From contig DASUWA010000006.1 of assembly GCA_036378675.1 (NCBI GenBank), positions 1 to 50,101 of the forward strand: a stretch of DNA of 50,101 nucleotides, in the 5' to 3' direction. Source of the stretch: Acidimicrobiales bacterium. Lineage in GTDB: Bacteria; Actinomycetota; Acidimicrobiia; Acidimicrobiales; Palsa-688. The notes under the pieces were generated by a model that was not told the origin of the DNA, ran no database searches, and was given only the letters and a program-made list of their open reading frames with translations. The translations under genes and the position numbers were made by a program. The stretch's first letter is position 1. Every line of letters starts with the position of its first letter. Below, one piece after another: positions 18,224 through 26,264 of the stretch.

Positions 18224-18329
18224 TGGCGGTCATTCGACCCGGTCGCACAGCCGGCATCACGCCGGGATGGCCGGGTGGGGGCCTGCAAGCCCCGCTTCCC
18301 GTATTCGGTTTAGAACATAGGGTAGCGGA

Positions 18330-18881
18330 ATGAGCAGCCTTTGGACGCCGGGGGGCGAGAGACCCATACGTCGCGATTCCCCCGCCGGAGAGCCGCCGGC
18401 GGAGCCATCGCGCGCCGGACCGGGTGCGGAGCCAAGCGAAGAGGAGATCCGTGCGCAGATGGCCGAGCTGCAACAGGAGCTCGCCCGAACCCCGGCCGAG
18501 GTAGTGATCGCCAACCATGCGCTCGGGCTGTTCAACCTGGCGAGCCTTCACCTATCGCAGCAGCCGCCGCAGCTGGAGCAGGCCCGCCTGGCCATCGACG
18601 CGATGGCTGCGCTGGTGGACGGGCTGGGAGACCGGTTGGGCGAGGATGCCCACGCCCTGTCGGACGGCCTCGCTCAGCTCAGGATCGCCTTCGTCCAGAT
18701 CCATGGGGCGCAGCAGGCGGGCGCCCGAGGCGGAGGCGGGGGTGGTGGCCCCGAGGCCGGAGGCGCTCAGGGGGCTGGCGGAGGCGGGGCAGGCGGAGGC
18801 GGGGCTGGCGGAGGCGGGGCCGGTGACCCTGAGGCCGGAGGGCCAGGGTCTGGCGAGCCCACGGAAAGTGACGACGCTTAG
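18330..18881 (+). CDS. DUF1844 family protein with Gly-rich tail
   Basis: 183 aa, function unknown. Residues about 38-130 form the helical DUF1844 core (PAEVVIANHALGLFNLASLHL, and a helix ending FVQIHGAQ). The N-terminus is Pro/Gly-rich. The last ~50 residues are Gly/Ala-rich with a repeated 15-nt DNA unit (18778-18825). It is divergent from infC. ATG 18330 has no clear Shine-Dalgarno, and TAGGGT just upstream could be a -10 box for a leaderless mRNA. I recall DUF1844 genes near infC in other actinobacteria, but their role is not known to me. Confidence 0.85.
   Translation: MSSLWTPGGERPIRRDSPAGEPPAEPSRAGPGAEPSEEEIRAQMAELQQELARTPAEVVIANHALGLFNLASLHLSQQPPQLEQARLAIDAMAALVDGLGDRLGEDAHALSDGLAQLRIAFVQIHGAQQAGARGGGGGGGPEAGGAQGAGGGGAGGGGAGGGGAGDPEAGGPGSGEPTESDDA
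18778..18825 (+). repeat. 15-nt tandem repeat in the DUF1844 tail
   Basis: Three near-identical units of GGCGGAGGCGGGGC plus one base encode the Gly/Ala-rich tail in frame (5 codons per unit). Copy-number change would not shift the frame. Confidence 0.7.
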
Positions 18882-18907
18882 GGCCGTGGCTCCCCGACCC
18901 GCCGTGC

Positions 18908-18948
18908 TGGGTAGAGAAAAGGCGCTATACGAACATTAAGTCTACCCA
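18908..18948. other. 8-bp inverted repeat between convergent genes
   Basis: TGGGTAGA (18908-18915) and TCTACCCA (18941-18948) form a perfect 8-bp inverted repeat with a 25-nt loop. It lies between the DUF1844 stop and the convergent cold-shock-like gene. It could act as a bidirectional terminator, but the loop is long and there is no U-run. Confidence 0.3.
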
Positions 18949-19008
18949 ACGCACCTGATACAGCGTGAAACGGCCCCAGGCACACCATAATACAACCACG
19001 TAGAGTGA

Positions 19009-19239
19009 CTAAAGCGCCGGCGGCTCCACCCGGATGTCGCCGGCCTCCCACCTGCCCCCCCGCCCGGGGATGACCACGAAACTGACGCTGGCACCGACGG
19101 GGATGGCCCGGGTTCCGCCGGCGATCTGGGTGCAGTGGAAGCCGTAGCGGTCGCCGGCGAGGGTCGATACGGTGCCCAGGCCGACGTGCTCGTCGAATTC
19201 GTCGACGACGCCCTCGAGCCTGCGCTCGCCGGCGCTCAC
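19009..19239 (-). CDS. Small cold-shock-domain-like protein
   Basis: 76 aa. The pattern GVVDEFDEHVGLGTV, then GDRYGFHCTQIAGG, then GASVSFVVIPGRGG resembles a divergent cold-shock/OB fold, with FHCT in place of the usual FHxS RNP-2 segment. It is therefore probably a nucleic-acid-binding protein (inference). GTG 19239 overlaps the hisG stop as GTGA, so it is co-translated with hisG. No histidine-pathway role is known to me. Confidence 0.75.
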   Translation of the reverse strand: MSAGERRLEGVVDEFDEHVGLGTVSTLAGDRYGFHCTQIAGGTRAIPVGASVSFVVIPGRGGRWEAGDIRVEPPAL

Positions 19240-20111
19240 GGGACGATCTTGGCGATGGGCAGCTCGATGATGTCAGTGGCGCCGTGGTCCTTGAGGGCCG
19301 GGATGAGGGTGTTGATGGTGTGCTTGGGCACGACCGCCTCGACGGCGAAGCCGTCCTCACCGAACAGCTTGGAGACCGTTGGCGACTTCATGGCGGGGAG
19401 CAGCTCGATCACCGATTCCAGCGCGGCCTCGACGACGTTCAGCTTGACCAGTACTCGTCCGCGGGCAACCAGCGTTCCGGTGAGCAGGCTCATGATCTGC
19501 TGCATCGCGTGACGCTTTGTGTCGTCGGCGAAGGACGACGGGTTGGCGATCAGCTCGGTGTAGGACTCGAGGATCGTGTCGATGATCCGTAGGCCGGCGG
19601 CCCGAAGGGCCCGGCCGGTCTCGGTGATCTCGACGACGGCATCGGCGATCTCGGGAATCTTCGCCTCGGTCGCCCCGTGAGAGCCACGGACCACTGCAGA
19701 AACACCCTGCGACTCGAGGAACCGGCGAGTCAGCTGGGGGTACTCGGTCGACACCCTCGTGCCGTCCGGGAGCTCACGAGCCGATTTGACCGGGGAATCC
19801 TCGGCCACAGCAAGCACCACCCGGACCGGCTGCGCGGTGGCCTTGCTGTATCGAAGCTCGCCCAGGGAAGCGACGTCGCTCGCCGTCTCCTCCACCCAGT
19901 CTCGTCCCGTGATTCCCAGGTCGAACAGGCCTTCCGCGACGTACTCGGGGATCTCCTGGGGGCGCAGGATCCGGACCTCCGAAATCCGCGGGTCGTCGAT
20001 CGTCGCCCGGTAGTCGACCGACGAGCTTCGCAGGACGGCGAGGTCGGCGCCCTCGAACAGCTCCAGGGTTGCCCGCTCGAGCGACCCCTTGGGAAGTACT
20101 AGCCGCAGCAC
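19236..20111 (-). CDS. hisG: ATP phosphoribosyltransferase (long form)
   Basis: First step of histidine synthesis, ATP plus PRPP. 291 aa, so the long, HisZ-independent type with a C-terminal ACT-like regulatory domain (about 215-291). LVLPKGSLERATLELF starts the protein, GITGRDWVEE lies near residue 69-78 and the VEITETGRALRAAGLRI stretch corresponds to the PRPP loop. GTG 20111 has no obvious Shine-Dalgarno. No hisE or other his gene is nearby; its only partner is the cold-shock-like gene downstream. Confidence 0.95.
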   Translation of the reverse strand: MLRLVLPKGSLERATLELFEGADLAVLRSSSVDYRATIDDPRISEVRILRPQEIPEYVAEGLFDLGITGRDWVEETASDVASLGELRYSKATAQPVRVVLAVAEDSPVKSARELPDGTRVSTEYPQLTRRFLESQGVSAVVRGSHGATEAKIPEIADAVVEITETGRALRAAGLRIIDTILESYTELIANPSSFADDTKRHAMQQIMSLLTGTLVARGRVLVKLNVVEAALESVIELLPAMKSPTVSKLFGEDGFAVEAVVPKHTINTLIPALKDHGATDIIELPIAKIVP

Positions 20112-20251
20112 CGGATCACAGCACCAAGCGAATCACAGGGCGGACGGAAGCACGAGCGAGAAACGGGCTGAGAAACCGATTCGGAAGAACCCAACGGGAA
20201 GACCCAACGAGGAGACTCGTCCGCGCTCTCAGCCCCTCAGCCCTCAGCCTC

Positions 20252-20728
20252 TCAGCCCTCGGCCTTAGGCAGCGACGCCATGAGATTGGCCATCTCGATG
20301 GCCGTCTGCGCGGCTTCGAAGCCCTTGTTCCCGGCCTTGGCGCCCGACCGCTCCACCGCCTGCTCGATCGTGTCGGTCGTCAGCACCCCGAAAACGACCG
20401 GCACCCCGGTGTCCAACTGCACCCGCTGGATCCCCGCAGCGCACTGGCCGGCGACGAAGTCGTAGTGACCTGTGGCGCCCCGGATGACAGCGCCCAAAGC
20501 GATCACCGCGTCGAAAGACTCGGACACCGCGAACTTCTGTGCGACCAGGGGAAGCTCGAAGGCTCCGGGAACCCACGCCACGTCGATCCGTTCGGGATCC
20601 ACGCCGTGCCGGCGCAGCCCATCGAGGGCCCCGTCCACCAAACGGCCGACGATCGCCTCGTTGAACCGGCTGGCGACAACGGCGAAACGAAGCCCCGCAC
20701 CGCCCAGGTGCCCTTCGAACACGGTCAC
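20252..20728 (-). CDS. ribH: 6,7-dimethyl-8-ribityllumazine synthase
   Basis: Penultimate riboflavin step. 158 aa from GTG 20728, which overlaps the ribBA stop as GTGA with GGAGG 6 nt upstream. Family motifs are [39 protein letters not shown] with the catalytic His, and [11 protein letters not shown]. The extension of this frame upstream of 20728 is ribBA antiframe. A run of TCAGCCC-like heptamers covers its stop codon (20228-20265). Last gene of the rib cluster. Confidence 0.96.
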   Translation of the reverse strand: MTVFEGHLGGAGLRFAVVASRFNEAIVGRLVDGALDGLRRHGVDPERIDVAWVPGAFELPLVAQKFAVSESFDAVIALGAVIRGATGHYDFVAGQCAAGIQRVQLDTGVPVVFGVLTTDTIEQAVERSGAKAGNKGFEAAQTAIEMANLMASLPKAEG

Positions 20729-21948
20729 AGCATCCCTCCGCCGTCGAGCAGGTGCCCCAGCTTGTCGCGCTTGGTCCGCAGGTAGCGGATGTTCTCGGCG
20801 TTCGGGGTCACCTCGATGGGCACCCGCTCGACGATCTGGAGGCCGAAGCCTTCGAGGCCGCCGCGCTTTGCCGGGTTGTTGGTCATGAGCCGCATGGTCG
20901 TGATCCCCAGGTCGACGAGTATCTGGGCCCCGATACCGTACTCGCGGCTGTCCACCGGCAGGCCCAGCTCGAGGTTGGCGTCGACCGTGTCGAACCCGGT
21001 GTCCTGCAGCTCGTAGGCCTGGAGCTTGTGGGCGATGCCGATGCCCCGGCCCTCGTGGCCGCGGAGGTACACCACCACCCCCATCCCTTCGCCGGCGATC
21101 ATCCGAAGCGCCTGGTGGAGCTGGGCGCCGCACTCGCAACGCTTCGAACCGAAGACATCCCCGGTCAGGCACTCGCTGTGGACCCGCACCAGGACGTTCG
21201 GCTCCCCCGCCGGCTCGCCCATCACGAAGACCAGGTGGGTCTCGTGGTCGATCACGCTCTCGTAGGCGACGCAGCGGAACTCGCCGAACTCGGTCGGCAG
21301 GCGGGCCTCGGCCGTCCGGCGGACCAGCCGCTCGGTCTGGCGGCGGTACCGGATCAGGTCGGCAATTGTGACCACCAGCAGGTCGTGCTTCTTGGCGAAG
21401 ATCTCCAGGTCGTCCCGACGGGCCATCCCGAGACCGTCCTCGGTCACCACCTCGCAAAGAACGCCAGCCGGCGACAGACCCGCCAGGCGGGCAAGGTCGA
21501 CCGCCGCCTCGGTGTGGCCGGCGCGCTTGAGGACCCCACCTTCTCGCGCCCGCAGAACGTGCAGGTGGCCCGGACGGGCGAGATCCTCAGGACGGGTCGA
21601 CGGATCCACCAGCGCCTGTGCGGTCCGGGACCGGTCCGCCGCCGAGATGCCTGTGGTCGTGCCCGCCCGGTAGTCGACGGTGACGGTGAAGGCGGTCCGT
21701 TGGGCCTCGGTGTTGCGCTCGACCATCAGGGGAAGGTCGAGCTGGTCGGCGCGCTCGGCGGTGATGGAGGCGCATATCAGCCCGGAGGTGTGGCGCACGA
21801 AGAACGCCATGGTGTCGGGCGTGGCGTGCTCGGCTGCGACGATGAGGTCGCCCTCGTTTTCGCGGTCTTCGTCGTCGACGACGACAACCATCCGCCCCGC
21901 GCCGATTGCGGCGATCGCCTCCTCGATGGATGCGGTAGGCACGTTCAT
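20725..21948 (-). CDS. ribBA: Bifunctional DHBP synthase / GTP cyclohydrolase II
   Basis: 407 aa fusion feeding both branches of riboflavin synthesis. The RibB domain (1-~205) has [26 protein letters not shown] and [16 protein letters not shown]. The RibA domain (~206-407) has the Zn-binding [18 protein letters not shown] and HEGRGIG. Both halves look intact. ATG 21948 follows the ribE stop with no spacer and the gene overlaps ribH by 4 nt. Confidence 0.97.
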   Translation of the reverse strand: MNVPTASIEEAIAAIGAGRMVVVVDDEDRENEGDLIVAAEHATPDTMAFFVRHTSGLICASITAERADQLDLPLMVERNTEAQRTAFTVTVDYRAGTTTGISAADRSRTAQALVDPSTRPEDLARPGHLHVLRAREGGVLKRAGHTEAAVDLARLAGLSPAGVLCEVVTEDGLGMARRDDLEIFAKKHDLLVVTIADLIRYRRQTERLVRRTAEARLPTEFGEFRCVAYESVIDHETHLVFVMGEPAGEPNVLVRVHSECLTGDVFGSKRCECGAQLHQALRMIAGEGMGVVVYLRGHEGRGIGIAHKLQAYELQDTGFDTVDANLELGLPVDSREYGIGAQILVDLGITTMRLMTNNPAKRGGLEGFGLQIVERVPIEVTPNAENIRYLRTKRDKLGHLLDGGGML

Positions 21949-22593
21949 CTACCTCCGTGTCGCGCCCTGCGAGGCGCTGGTTCGTTGAGCGCCCTGCAGT
22001 GCGCTGTATGGCGAGTCGGCTCCGGCTCTCAGTAGCCGCTCGGTGTATTTGGCAATGACGTCGGCCTCGAGATTCACGGTGTCCCCGGGAAGCTTCCGCC
22101 CAAGCGTCGTGACTGCGATTGTGTGCGGTATCACCGCGACGGTAAAACCGTCCGGCAGCACCGACACGACTGTAAGGCTGACCCCGTCGACGGTGACCGA
22201 ACCTTTTTCCACCACGTAGGCGAGGACGTCGTCGCCGGTGGAAACCTGCAGGTCGGGGGCCGGGCTGACCACCGTCCCGACGCCGTCGACGTGACCCTGC
22301 ACAAGGTGCCCGCCGAGCCGCCCGCCGAGTGCGACCGGGCGCTCGAGGTTCACGGGGTCCCCGGGCTTCAGGGCCCCGAGGTTGCTGCGGGCGAGGGTCT
22401 CGGCAACGGCATCGGCGGCCCACCAGCCCGGCCCGATATCGACGACCGTCAGGCAGCAGCCGTTGACGGCGATCGAGTCGCCGATCTGGGTGCCGTCGGT
22501 CACAACGCCCGCGGAGATGACCAGCCGGGCCCCCGCACCGGCGGCCTCCAGGGCGCTGACGGCCCCGAGCTCCTCTACTATCCCCGTAAACAT
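21949..22593 (-). CDS. ribE: Riboflavin synthase alpha chain
   Basis: Dismutates two lumazines to riboflavin. 214 aa with two lumazine-binding barrels. The first begins MFTGIVEELG and contains VNGCCLTV; the second contains GHLVQGHVDG and VDGVSLTV. ATG 22593 has GAGGGTGG just upstream and lies 7 nt after ribD. The last ~20 residues (after the KYTERLL helix) are a Ser/Ala/Gln-rich tail. An upstream extension of the frame is ribD antiframe. Confidence 0.96.
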   Translation of the reverse strand: MFTGIVEELGAVSALEAAGAGARLVISAGVVTDGTQIGDSIAVNGCCLTVVDIGPGWWAADAVAETLARSNLGALKPGDPVNLERPVALGGRLGGHLVQGHVDGVGTVVSPAPDLQVSTGDDVLAYVVEKGSVTVDGVSLTVVSVLPDGFTVAVIPHTIAVTTLGRKLPGDTVNLEADVIAKYTERLLRAGADSPYSALQGAQRTSASQGATRR

Positions 22594-22600
22594 TCCACCC

Positions 22601-23641
22601 TCAAGGTACGGCACGCCCTTCTTCACCAGCCAGGACATCGATCCGTACATCGGGACCGATCTGGCGCACCGAGGAGATTCGTCCCCTCCAGATGGCGTCC
22701 ATGGTGGCCGCTCCTGGCCCCCTGAGGAGGGGCACGCCATCGTCTCCGCCCATCAGCGCCGGGGCGAAGTAGACCACGTACTGGTCTATGAGCCGATGGT
22801 TGTGAAAAAGCCACGCAACTCTGGCGCCACCCTCCACCAGGAGCTGTATCACGTCGCGTTCTCCCAGGTCGTACAGGAGATCCTCGGGGTCGCCCGAGTG
22901 AACGAGGGCAGGCTCGACCCGCGCTCCGGGGGGTATTTTCCCGAGGACGACCCGCAACGGATCCCGGCCGGGTGTGGTCGCCACGTCCCTGACCGTCAGA
23001 GACGGATCGTCGGACCGGACGGTGCCCGCGCCGACCAGGATCGCGTCACTCTCTGCCCGGAGTTGGTGGACGTCGGCCCGGGCTTGGGGACCGGTGATCC
23101 AACGGCTCGACCCGTCGGGGGCCGCGATCCGGCCGTCGAGGGTGCTGGCCAGCTTGAGGACCACCCAGGGGAGCCCGGTCCGGCGGTGTTTCAGGTATGG
23201 CGCCAACGAGCTCTCGACCTCGCCGGAGAGCACCCCGACCCGGACGTCCAGCCCGGCCTGCCTGAGGAGCTCCACACCTCTCCCTGAAACGTGGGGATCG
23301 GGGTCGAGGACTCCTATTACAACTCGGCGGACCTCGGCGGCGATGACGGCTTCGGCGCAGGGGGGCGTTCGCCCGTGGTGCGCGCACGGCTCCAGGGTGA
23401 CGTAGAGGGTGGATCCCCTTGCCGAGTCCCCGGCCAGGCCGAGGGCGACGACCTCGGCGTGTGGGCCACCCGGCGGCTGGGTGGCTCCCTCGGCTACCGG
23501 CTCCTCGCCGGCGGGTACGACGACGGCGCCCACCCAGGGGTTCGGTGAGGTGATGGGTCGGACCTCGTTCCCGAGAGCGATGGCCTGGGCCATCCAGATC
23601 TCGTCGTCGCCGAAGCGTGTGTCATCAAAGTCAGTGGCCAT
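22601..23641 (-). CDS. ribD: Bifunctional riboflavin deaminase-reductase
   Basis: 346 aa. The N-terminal cytidine-deaminase-like domain (about 12-150) has SPNPWVGAVVV, the Zn motif HAEVVAL and PCAHHGRTPPC. The C-terminal reductase domain (about 160-346) has LASTLDGRIA, RWITGPQARADVH and VEGGARVA. ATG 23641 lies 9 nt after mogA. No FMN riboswitch is visible upstream of it, as it sits inside a longer operon. Confidence 0.96.
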   Translation of the reverse strand: MATDFDDTRFGDDEIWMAQAIALGNEVRPITSPNPWVGAVVVPAGEEPVAEGATQPPGGPHAEVVALGLAGDSARGSTLYVTLEPCAHHGRTPPCAEAVIAAEVRRVVIGVLDPDPHVSGRGVELLRQAGLDVRVGVLSGEVESSLAPYLKHRRTGLPWVVLKLASTLDGRIAAPDGSSRWITGPQARADVHQLRAESDAILVGAGTVRSDDPSLTVRDVATTPGRDPLRVVLGKIPPGARVEPALVHSGDPEDLLYDLGERDVIQLLVEGGARVAWLFHNHRLIDQYVVYFAPALMGGDDGVPLLRGPGAATMDAIWRGRISSVRQIGPDVRIDVLAGEEGRAVP

Positions 23642-23650
23642 GGAGGTGGC

Positions 23651-24154
23651 TCAGGGGTGGCGCGTCGGCTGCTCGCCGAGCAGGTCCAGCGCATGGGGCA
23701 ACACGTCGATGACGGCGGTCAGGCACTCGACCGCACCGGAAGGCGAGCCCGGAGTGTTCACGATGATGCAATGGCTCCGGATGCCCGCAACCCCGCGGGA
23801 GAGCCGGCCGAGCGGGCTGGCCAGGCGCATCGCTTCGGCTAGCCCGGGCGCGTCGCGCTCGAGGATTTCCTTGGTCCCCTCCGGCGTCTGGTCCCGGGGC
23901 GCGAAACCCGTTCCTCCGGTCGTGACGACCAGGCCGGCGAATCCGGCGCTGACACGCGCCAGCTCCCCGGCCACGGCCGCGACGCCATCGGCGACGACGG
24001 ATCGCTCGACGACCTCGAATCCGGAGTCGTTGAGAGCCTGCTCCAGCGCGCTCCCCGAGAGGTCCTGGCGGGTGCCGTTCATCACCCCATCGGAAACGGT
24101 GACCACCTTGGCTTGCCGCTTCGGCCCGTCGGGGTCGGGCTGGTTTGTGCTCAC
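23651..24154 (-). CDS. mogA: MogA/MoaB family molybdenum cofactor protein
   Basis: 167 aa, probably adenylates molybdopterin. Family motifs are VTVSDGVMNGTRQDLSG, TTGGTGFAPRDQTPE (~80-94) and NTPGSPSGAVECL. GTG 24154 overlaps the rpe stop as GTGA. No other moa or moe gene is in the window, so the assignment to MogA or MoaB is by family only. Placing it between rpe and ribD is odd functionally but clear in the sequence. Confidence 0.88.
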   Translation of the reverse strand: MSTNQPDPDGPKRQAKVVTVSDGVMNGTRQDLSGSALEQALNDSGFEVVERSVVADGVAAVAGELARVSAGFAGLVVTTGGTGFAPRDQTPEGTKEILERDAPGLAEAMRLASPLGRLSRGVAGIRSHCIIVNTPGSPSGAVECLTAVIDVLPHALDLLGEQPTRHP

Positions 24155-24975
24155 CGTGACACTGACCCGCCCGGGGCCCCATCCCCGGGCTCCTCCGGAG
24201 CGCGGGGGCCCCTACCCCACGCCCGGCCGGACACTGACCCGCCCGGGGCCCCAGCCCCGGGCTCCTCCGGAGCGCGGGGGCCCCTACCCCACGCCCGGCC
24301 GTTTTCTGCCGCGAAGGCGTCCTCGGCTGCCGACCGTATGGTGCGGGCGGCCTCGATGGGGTCGGGCTGGCCGAAGATGGCGTTCCCAGCGACGAACGTG
24401 TCGGCACCGGCGGCGGCGACCAGCTTGACCGTTTCGGCGTCGATACCGCCGTCGACCTCTATAGCGAGATCGAGCCCGTCGCGCCGCGAGATCTCCGCGA
24501 CACGGGCGATCTTCGGGATGGCGACGTCCATGAAGTGCTGCCCGCCGAAACCGGGATGCACCGACATGACGAGCATGACGTCGATCCGGTCGAGCCAGGG
24601 CTCGCAGGTCTCGATCGGCGTTTCGGGGTTGACGGCGAGACCGACCTTCATGCCCAGGTCTCGCGTCTGCTCGATGAGATCGGCGGTGCCCCCTATCTCG
24701 ATGTGGACGGTGCAGCTGTCCGCGCCGGCGTCGGCGAACGGTTTCAGGTAGTCCCCCGGGTTGGTCATCATCAGATGACAATCGAGGAAGTCGTCGGTGT
24801 GGCGACGGATCGCGGATACGACCGGCGGGCCGATGGTCAGGTTGGGAACGAAATGGCCGTCCATGACATCGACGTGCAGCCAGTCGGTCTCGGCGCGAAC
24901 CCTTTCGATATCGGCGGCGAGTTCTGCGAAGTCCGCCGAAAGGATCGACGGCGCCATTCGGAGCATCTTCGTCAC
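24151..24975 (-). CDS. rpe: Ribulose-phosphate 3-epimerase with repeat-encoded tail
   Basis: Pentose phosphate pathway epimerase. 274 aa from GTG 24975, which has GGAG 9 nt upstream; ATGs at 24966 and 24957 are alternatives. TIM-barrel motifs are APSILSADF, LHVDVMDGHFVPN, VMSVHPGFGGQ and EVDGGID. Family members end near residue 225. Here ~49 further residues are two copies of a 24-residue Gly/Pro/Arg-rich unit encoded by a 72-nt hairpin repeat (24158-24301). The stop overlaps the mogA start. Confidence 0.95.
   Translation of the reverse strand: MTKMLRMAPSILSADFAELAADIERVRAETDWLHVDVMDGHFVPNLTIGPPVVSAIRRHTDDFLDCHLMMTNPGDYLKPFADAGADSCTVHIEIGGTADLIEQTRDLGMKVGLAVNPETPIETCEPWLDRIDVMLVMSVHPGFGGQHFMDVAIPKIARVAEISRRDGLDLAIEVDGGIDAETVKLVAAAGADTFVAGNAIFGQPDPIEAARTIRSAAEDAFAAENGRAWGRGPRAPEEPGAGAPGGSVSGRAWGRGPRAPEEPGDGAPGGSVSR
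24158..24301. repeat. Two tandem copies of a 72-nt hairpin-forming repeat
   Basis: Units 24158-24229 and 24230-24301 differ at one base (24182 T, 24254 G). Each holds an 11-bp hairpin with one mismatch and a 3-nt loop (24183-24207 and 24255-24279) plus two GGGGCCCC palindromes. A third, diverged copy lies at 40674-40745. The period of 24 codons keeps rpe in frame. It resembles a REP-like element that has entered a coding sequence. Confidence 0.85.
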
Positions 24976-24998
24976 GCTATCTGTCTCCAGGCACGCTA
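24976..24998 (-). other. Micro-ORF bridging rsmB and rpe
   Basis: The rsmB stop and the rpe start are joined by TAG-C-GTG CCT GGA GAC AGA TAG-C-GTG: a 5-codon ORF (24977-24994) that starts 1 nt after the rsmB stop and ends 1 nt before the rpe start. TAGCGTG occurs at both ends with a 19-nt period. The Shine-Dalgarno for rpe lies inside it. Confidence 0.35.
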
Positions 24999-26264
24999 AC
25001 GGTCGCCCGTGCGCCGAAGGGCCAAGAGGAACATCCCGTCCGTACCCTCGGCTTGAGGCAGCAAAAGCGCACCTCGGCCTGCGGGTCGCCATGGCGAGGC
25101 CGGCGGCGGAAGCGGATGGAATCCAGGCTGGTGCGTTGCGAACCAACGGTCGATGCTTCCCGTCTCGTCGAACGTGAGGGTGCACACGCTGTAGGCGAGG
25201 ATCCCGCCCGGTTTGACGAGTGGCACCGCTGCCGCCAGGAGCTCTCTTTGAAGTTCCGCGAGTCTGTTGACGTCGCCGGGCTTGACCCGCCAACGTGCGT
25301 CCGGGCGCCGGCGCAGGACCCCTAGCCCGGAACAGGGCGCGTCGATCAGCACCAGGTCGAAAGCGCGGTCGCGCCAGGCCGGCCGTGTTCCGTCGGCGAC
25401 GACGGTGAGGACGTCCTGGGTCCCGAGCCGGGCAGCGTTGGCGGCGATGAGCGATGCGCGAGGGGACGAGATGTCCGCTGCGACCACCATTCCGCTGACC
25501 GCGTCGGCGAGTGCGGTCGCCTTCCCTCCGGGCGCGGCGCAGAGGTCGAGGATGCGGGCACCATCGGGGTCTGGGCTGTTCTGCTTCACGAGCTCGGCGA
25601 CATGAGCGGCGACCATCTGGCTGGCGGGGTCCTGGACGTACCCGTCGTGGCGGAAGGTCGCCGCGGCGGCGAGGTTCATCGTCTCGAGGGCTTCGCGCGC
25701 CTCGACCGAGCCGAGGTCCTTGGCCAAACGGGCAACTACCCAGTCGGGGTAGCTCAGCTCGGTAGGCGGATCGGGCCAGACGATCGGCCCCTTGTCCAGA
25801 AGCTCGGAGCTTCGGCGGAGCACCGCGTTGACGACCGACCGCCCGGGACCGTGCACCTCCTCAACCGTCGCCGCGACCGCCGCGTGTGCCGGGATGCGGG
25901 TCCAGATCAGTTGGTAGACGCCCATCCGGATCGCGGCTCGAACCTGGGGATCGACGGGCCCCCGCACGAACCTCTCCGAGACCCAATCACACGCCCGTTG
26001 CATCCTGCAGGTCCCGTAGACGAGCTCGGTGACCAGGTTGCGGTCCCTCTCGCTGAGCCGTTCGGTGGCGAGCAGGCGGGGAACCACGATGTTGGCGCGA
26101 CCGCCGTCGCCGACCGCGACGAGCGCCTCGAGCGCGACGCCCCTGGCCGTCTTCCCCCGGCGGCCCCGGGTTTCCGCCGGACGCCGGCGCCCCGGCGCCG
26201 CTTCTGAGCCTCGGGTTCTGCCGGGGGTCCGGCTTCCCGGCCGCCGCCGATCTGGGGCAGTCAT
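24996..26264 (-). CDS. rsmB: 16S rRNA m5C967 methyltransferase (RsmB/Sun family)
   Basis: 422 aa. A basic N-terminal stretch is followed by a NusB-like RNA-binding domain (about 40-165) and a SAM methyltransferase domain with LDLCAAPGGKATALA, the DAPCSG motif IV Cys and YSVCTLT, where the second Cys is the motif VI nucleophile. Start 26264 overlaps the fmt stop by 4 nt. The order def-fmt-rsmB-rpe is common in actinobacteria and groups initiation-related genes. Confidence 0.94.
   Translation of the reverse strand: MTAPDRRRPGSRTPGRTRGSEAAPGRRRPAETRGRRGKTARGVALEALVAVGDGGRANIVVPRLLATERLSERDRNLVTELVYGTCRMQRACDWVSERFVRGPVDPQVRAAIRMGVYQLIWTRIPAHAAVAATVEEVHGPGRSVVNAVLRRSSELLDKGPIVWPDPPTELSYPDWVVARLAKDLGSVEAREALETMNLAAAATFRHDGYVQDPASQMVAAHVAELVKQNSPDPDGARILDLCAAPGGKATALADAVSGMVVAADISSPRASLIAANAARLGTQDVLTVVADGTRPAWRDRAFDLVLIDAPCSGLGVLRRRPDARWRVKPGDVNRLAELQRELLAAAVPLVKPGGILAYSVCTLTFDETGSIDRWFATHQPGFHPLPPPASPWRPAGRGALLLPQAEGTDGMFLLALRRTGDR

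Noticed and set aside
20112-20251. TCAGCCC-type heptamer run upstream of hisG as a regulatory site
   Set aside because: Simple-sequence repeat overlapping the ribH 3' end; nothing ties it to a known regulator.
20729-21457. Longer ribH reading frame (401 codons)
   Set aside because: The upstream part is ribBA in another frame; the GTG at 20728 with GGAGG is the start.
20752-22035. 427-codon plus-strand ORF opposite ribBA
   Set aside because: Antisense shadow of ribBA, which has full catalytic motifs.
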